A DNA stretch of 64,000 nt, from contig CM114271.1 of NCBI GenBank assembly GCA_050084515.1, positions 43,772,001-43,836,000 of the forward strand, in the 5' to 3' direction. Below are positions 59,150 through 64,000 of this stretch, in pieces. Below the pieces are notes generated by a model that worked only from the letters and a program-made list of their open reading frames with translations, did no database searches and was not told the DNA's origin. This stretch comes from Blasia pusilla (Eukaryota; Marchantiophyta; Marchantiopsida; Blasiales). Both the position numbers and the translations under genes were made by a program. The stretch's first letter is position 1; each line of letters begins with the position of its first letter.

Positions 59150-59579
59150 CTAAGCTTTTCCTTGGATTATGATTGCATGAATTTGTTGTTTGGTAATACC
59201 ATTCTCGTAGAAGGCAGGAACAAGGCCAAGGTTTTCATAGAATGTCATGTGATTCTCAGTTGGTTGAAGAGAGCGTGGAGTAAATGGCTCACGAATGCTC
59301 TGAATATCATTTAGTATCATATTGGCAAAGTCCATGTAACCTACAGTAACCTGTCCAATATTTAGATAGAGAACAAGGGATGATACATAGAAAAATTTCA
59401 TATTATTGTAAGAAAATTACCTGAGGCCGAGAGGATGGTATTGCAGGGTGTTGTTGTTGGTGAGAATCTGGTTGGTGATCAAAGATTGCATGTGGTGTAG
59501 ATGATGATTGCTAGAGCTAGTGTGTATTCCACATTGGTTTCTTACTTCTAGTACGTGAAATATTTTCACAAGTAGACAT
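59150..59579 (-). pseudogene. Decayed two-exon gene of unknown function
   Basis: On the minus strand, 59579-59421 starts with ATG (MSTCENISRTRSKKPMWNTH), has two TAG stops at codons 21 and 23 in a Gln-rich context, and ends in CCTCAG before GTAATT. After a 70-bp intron-like gap with a GGACAG acceptor, 59350-59150 reads YMDFANMILNDIQSIREPFT, then FYENLGLVPAFYENGITKQQ. The phases agree. Both TAGs could be CAG (Gln) changed by C-to-T. I do not recognise the protein. Confidence 0.35.
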
Positions 59580-60900
59580 CTACACAATGTAGAAGCAGTA
59601 GAAAAGTTGCAAGAGGACTAGTTTTTCTAGCCAATTATCACAAAATTGTTTGGAGATAGATAAAAATTATTTCCAAGAAAATAAATTCCTACAAGCGCGG
59701 TGATTTTTTTCTTAGAAGTTCATATATAGAATTTTGGAAATAATTTTTATTCCACATCCATAATCATCATGTTCACAAAGTTCAACCCCTTACATTAGTG
59801 GAATGAGTTCTTCTATAGCTTGCTTTTAAGCACATTCCATTTAGATCTGAGCAATCTCTTCTTTCTTCCACTTTCCCTAAGTGGAAATTTCTTCATGAAT
59901 GTTTACATTGAGGCATAGTGAAGGATATGGATTCTATTACAACATTGATACACAATCATGTTGTTTAGAACTTGTGGAGTACAGTCCATACTGCTTGAAA
60001 GATCATTTTATCAATGAATCACAAGCTATAGACTTTATTACATATTATTCAATGGTAGTTTGTTCACATCGCAGCAATGTCCAAGTATTTAACACAATAT
60101 GTCTCAAGAGGTTCTTTGGTGCAACATCAACTATTCCTATTGGAATAGCTATTGATGCACCTTAATTCTATATTTAGCATCTTGGTTACTAGATGACGAT
60201 TTTCATCAATTACCATGTATTGTCATTGGATGTACTCTAATGCTAACTTCTAACATCAATCTGGAAATCCAACCTACAAGTAGCTCTCATGCCACTTTCT
60301 CAAAAGTGTAGAGTAATGATCACGATGTACAATCCAAAATAGTTAGAATTACATATATATAAAACTCATAACTTGTTCAATACTGCGTGAAAGTCAAGTC
60401 CTCCAAAGACGATGGTCTGTTAGAGTAGAGTTCAACCTGGTGGATGCAAGGTATTGAAGCATTCTTGCATAACAAAGTTTAGCGTTAGGGAGGATTTGAG
60501 TCAATATATTTGACAAACTGCGCTCTGAATATTATAGGTATATGCATGGATGTCAAAGTTTCTTCTGTTGCGGAAACTGAACGATTGAGGACAACTCTTG
60601 ATATAAGCTTCAGTCTGACTTTGTCTAAGCCATCTAGTCCAAGGCACCTAGCAATTTCTGTATCAATATTGAGAGAACATGTGGGTTTTGACTTTAATGC
60701 ATATTTGATAAGATAAAAGGACTAATTTATGTTTGTTACACTTTGAATGTTCATGGGTGCTCCCCAAAGTAGCAGAACTAAAGGATGGTATGGTATAACA
60801 TTGCGATGAATGTGCGATGGTCTATAGTATATCCAACGCTTAATTAGTTTGTGGGTGGATGAATGGAACTGTAACTAGATTTGTGTCAAAAGGGAAACCT
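59580..60900. other. AT-rich, no supported gene
   Basis: Open frames such as 59899-60165 (plus) do not show a recognisable domain or splice structure. Confidence 0.35.
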
Positions 60901-60908
60901 AGCCTACA

Positions 60909-61460
60909 TTAAGGTTTATGATGTTTTTTCCTTACTATGCATGCATCTTCTTTACAATGGTGCACTTTTTTAGAGGTCACATAATCAAGAAGGACTGAAT
61001 TTGCATCGCTGGAACTATTATTTGAGTAAATGCTAGGAGGAGCAGAAGATGTAGAGCTAGGAATATAAGCACAAATTTCAGAGGTGACTATCAATATCGC
61101 TTGAACAAATCCATAAAATTATGTAACAATCTAGGCTACCTTTGGCTTGTAATTCATATCTGAGAACATAATCTACAATATGACCATGGATCTGTGGACC
61201 CGAGAGTATGCATTAGGAGAGAGATGTGTGCAATCTGGTGTGGAAAAGTTGTGCACACTCTACGGATGCATCTCTCCATATAAATGAATTATTGAACTTT
61301 TGTACTATGTTCTCTATGTGTCCTATCTCTATCCATCTTGTAGGTGAGACTTCATCATATCTAAGGGTGAGGAAGAAGTGGGGCATTCCCCATCTACCCA
61401 CCATTGCTTTGAGATCTTCCAAGTGTCTACGATGCCAAGTTGGAGTTCCAGGAAATTGAG
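60909..61460 (-). pseudogene. Helitron Rep (Helitron-like N domain) fragment with ruined HUH motif
   Basis: On the minus strand the frame reads PGTPTWHRRHLEDLKAMVGR, then GMPHFFLTLRYDEVSPTRW and ECAQLFHTRLHTSLS, which fit the Helitron-like N domain (PxFFLTLxxxE...W; PVECAxLFHxR). After one stop it continues GHIVDYVLRYELQAKGSL and then DCYIILWICSSDI. In intact Reps the last part is G-(S/L)-HxH-I-(M/I)-LW-I, so the two His of the metal-binding HUH motif are replaced by Asp and Tyr; each needs one base change (CAT to GAT, CAC to TAC). Another frame then gives KKVHHCKEDACIVRKKHHKP, fitting the later Cys/His segment. Rep nicks and joins DNA during rolling-circle transposition; this copy cannot. 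Confidence 0.72.
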
Positions 61461-64000
61461 GGCTTAATGAATGTTTGGATAAATTGTAGTATAAGTTTTC
61501 CTATGGAAGGTGCAATTTATATGTGCTTAATTTGTCTAGATCTCTATTAAGAATGAAAGAACGAGATGCAAAACAGAGAGCTATGGATTGTCTCAGTTGG
61601 TGCACAACCAGTGGATATGGTTTGTAAAATGAAAAAGGGCTAAATAGCTACTTTGACCTTAACTTCATGTAATCATAGAAAGAACCAATACTTGGAAAGA
61701 ATCCCCAAAGATACCAAAATAGAAAGGGAAATATTCATGTTTCTATGGTTAGCCTCTTAACATTGGAAGAACCTAATGAGTCTATTAGGAAAGGTTGTCT
61801 ATAATTGGCCTCATTTCTGAAAAATAGGCAACCATTATCAAATACATCATAAGCATTGCTCCTGCAAAGAGGCAAGAAATAAGTCACATCTTATAACACA
61901 TTAAGTTTTGGTTTGTAGGGATCATAGGACATGCTATGTGTTACTTGAGTCTTGACCTTAATTTTGTGATGATTTAAGAAAATTATTGACTGTAGTAGAA
62001 GGTAGAACAACAAGGCCATCACATGGATTTGGGAGCTCAAGTAAGCATTTATAATCCATGTAAAGGTCATTTATCTCCAAATTTATTGCCATGATCTGTG
62101 TCAAACCTGTGATGGTGGTTTTTAGATTACTCATACTAGCAGAGTCCAAGTTCCATACTATTAGAGAGGAGTCTATAAGTGATGTTGCATCAAAAAATCC
62201 CTTGTGGAAGTTGTTCTACTTTTGAATAATGCTAATACGGGAGTCAACTATCGACAGTAGTTGAAGATGAAGGGGATTAATGACTAGAATTTGCCTAATA
62301 TAAGAGGGTGTCATGTAGACATTATGTGATGTTCTCGGTTCTATAGTGGTACAAAGATCATAGGCATAAAACTCACTAGCTCTAGGTATAATATACTTAG
62401 TGAGAAAATCGTACATAAGGCATATTATGGCTACTAAGATGCAGAGATTGTGGACATCTGGGCTTTGAGAGTGGAGTACTTTATAGTTCCACAATAACCA
62501 CAACACTGCATCTGTGAAACGATGGATGAACATGTCAATTTCCACTTGGAGAGTAATTGGCCAGCAAATGGCCAATGATAGGCAATAGGTTTGCAGGCTA
62601 ACCGACCTATTAGTCAAGGTGGGCCTATTTCAAGCTCTTTGCCTACAAATATGCAGGCAAGATTTTCTAAGGGTCAAGAAAGTTATGCTTCTCTTTGCAA
62701 TTGTGCGAGTAGAAGAAAAAGTATTGCGTGCATGCAAAAATAGTTAAACTCTCATGTGTGCATGCATGGAACGAGCATGTTGGTCATCCATTGAATGGCT
62801 CTCACTAAGGTGTTGATAAGATACAGTGTCAAATTTACCGGCTTGGAGACAAGTTGAATAAGAAATGAGATTTACATTGTATAACGTGAATGTGCATATG
62901 TGTATAGCAAGCATGAAGAGTACAATATGTAGATATAAAAAGAGCAATAGTAAACAGTGAAAAGTGCAAACATCAATCAGATATGTATGGAAAGTACTTG
63001 CCTTAGTTGTGGGTGTGATTAGTGATCAAGAGATGCTTGGACACCTAAAGGGAAGACAACACATAAATTAATGTGTAGCATGCACGCACTGACCTATTGC
63101 TCTAGCAAGGAGTAGCAGTGAACATTCACAGCCTGAAAATAATAACAAGTGAAAAGTAAATTCTCGTGCTTGATGTGTGGCCGACAATAAGATAACAAGA
63201 AGACAATTGCAGGGAGAGGATACTGTACATCAAAAGCACTCAATGATTGAAAAGTGTTGGAATAAATGGTAAATCCGAAGGTAACCCTCTAATAATTTTG
63301 TCTTCATGATTAAAAAGAAGTGATAGTTAATGCACGTGAATAGTGGCGAATGTCCTCCAAAGAGTACCAAAGGGTGATTACTTTCAGGTGGATTGAATTG
63401 ACGTGAAAGTTATTACCTTTGGTCAAACTTTGGAAGAACAAATCAACTGTATCTGTTGGATTCTAGAAACTAAATAGCTAAAACAAAGAGAAGATTGGAG
63501 CCTATAATTTTTAGATATAGAATTATGTGTCTCTATCTCCTAGCATATGTATCTTGGATAGGCTGATTTCACTCCAGCTTGTTTTATCAATCCATGGGAC
63601 TAGTATCTACTTGTTGCAGTATTGGGATTCTTGAAACGTTGAGTTTCATGCATTCCATTCCATTTATTCTATACGAACTCTCGTTTAGATTTCTCTATCA
63701 CACAATTAGCAAACGTGAAGCCTTCATAAGAAGACGGTCTAATACACTCTTGCAAAAGTGCGGACTCCCTATGTCTCTCATTACTACCGATCTAAAATTG
63801 TCTCATGGGCAACGCAATTTGGAATATATGAGAACTGATGGTGGCTAGATTGAACTTTCTTATCATGCACGCTTTAAACATAATCAACAATCAAATGTGC
63901 CAGATGGCAAAAATTTTAGGCAAGACAGAATTCCAGGAAATCCCAAATGGAGCGTTTTACTACTCATTAGCGTCCACATGGCAAAAAAAAGGCCAAGGTG
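61461..64000. other. AT-rich end of window
   Basis: The minus strand from 62617 to 61958 is one frame of about 220 codons with a single stop (at 62216); its residues (FIHRFTDAVLWLLWNYKVLH; ITGLTQIMAINLEINDLYMD) are not recognised. It is upstream of, and in the same orientation as, the Helitron Rep fragment, so it may be part of that element or of captured DNA. Nothing else is supported. Confidence 0.35.

Overview
This window is nuclear DNA of a land plant. The genes are intron-containing and encode plant nuclear proteins: a CLASSY/DRD1-type SNF2 protein of RNA-directed DNA methylation, a plastid ribosomal protein with a transit peptide, two glutamyl-tRNA reductases (HEMA) and a potato-inhibitor-I protein. 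Introns are short (about 70-530 bp) and lie between long AT-rich, transposon-derived stretches. The lineage cannot be fixed from the sequence; compact genes among decayed repeats would suit a seed-free plant (bryophyte, lycophyte or fern), but that is only an inference.

Layout: 1-2.8 kb is the repeat-bearing 5' flank of a four-exon CLSY/DRD1-like gene (2840-6871, +). 6.9-17.5 kb is intergenic and contains a badly decayed minus-strand Ty3/gypsy-like element (about 12.9-16.7 kb) with a second repeat nested in it. 17.5-18.5 kb holds a three-exon plastid ribosomal protein gene of the bTHXc/PSRP4 type, which simple ORF scanning misses. 20.4-21.8 kb is a TATA-led unit with two small overlapping ORFs of unknown nature. 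22.2-27.7 kb is a plus-strand Ty3/gypsy-type retrotransposon relic with gag, zinc knuckles, protease, a full cytosine-C5 DNA methyltransferase domain, reverse transcriptase and RNase H in one frame, broken by stop codons and truncated before the integrase. 32.3-34.8 kb (+) and 43.5-46.0 kb (-) are two HEMA paralogues arranged tail to tail; between them lie a two-exon gene of unknown function (37.8-39.1 kb, -) and repeats. 46-64 kb is mostly AT-rich and gene-poor, with a Helitron helicase fragment (51.75-52.1 kb, +), a potato-inhibitor-I gene (55.4-56.0 kb, -) and a Helitron Rep fragment (60.9-61.5 kb, -) among unidentified decayed exons.

The most notable item is the methyltransferase inside the retrotransposon polyprotein, placed between protease and reverse transcriptase. 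The decayed minus-strand relative at 13 kb keeps recognisable pieces of the same domain in the same place, so the fusion belongs to an element family and is not a single accident. Retrotransposon-borne DNMTs have been reported in charophyte algae and dinoflagellates; this looks like a related case in a land-plant-like genome. The in-frame stops in the element are all TAG or TGA and mostly explained by C-to-T or G-to-A transitions, as expected from decay of methylated DNA.
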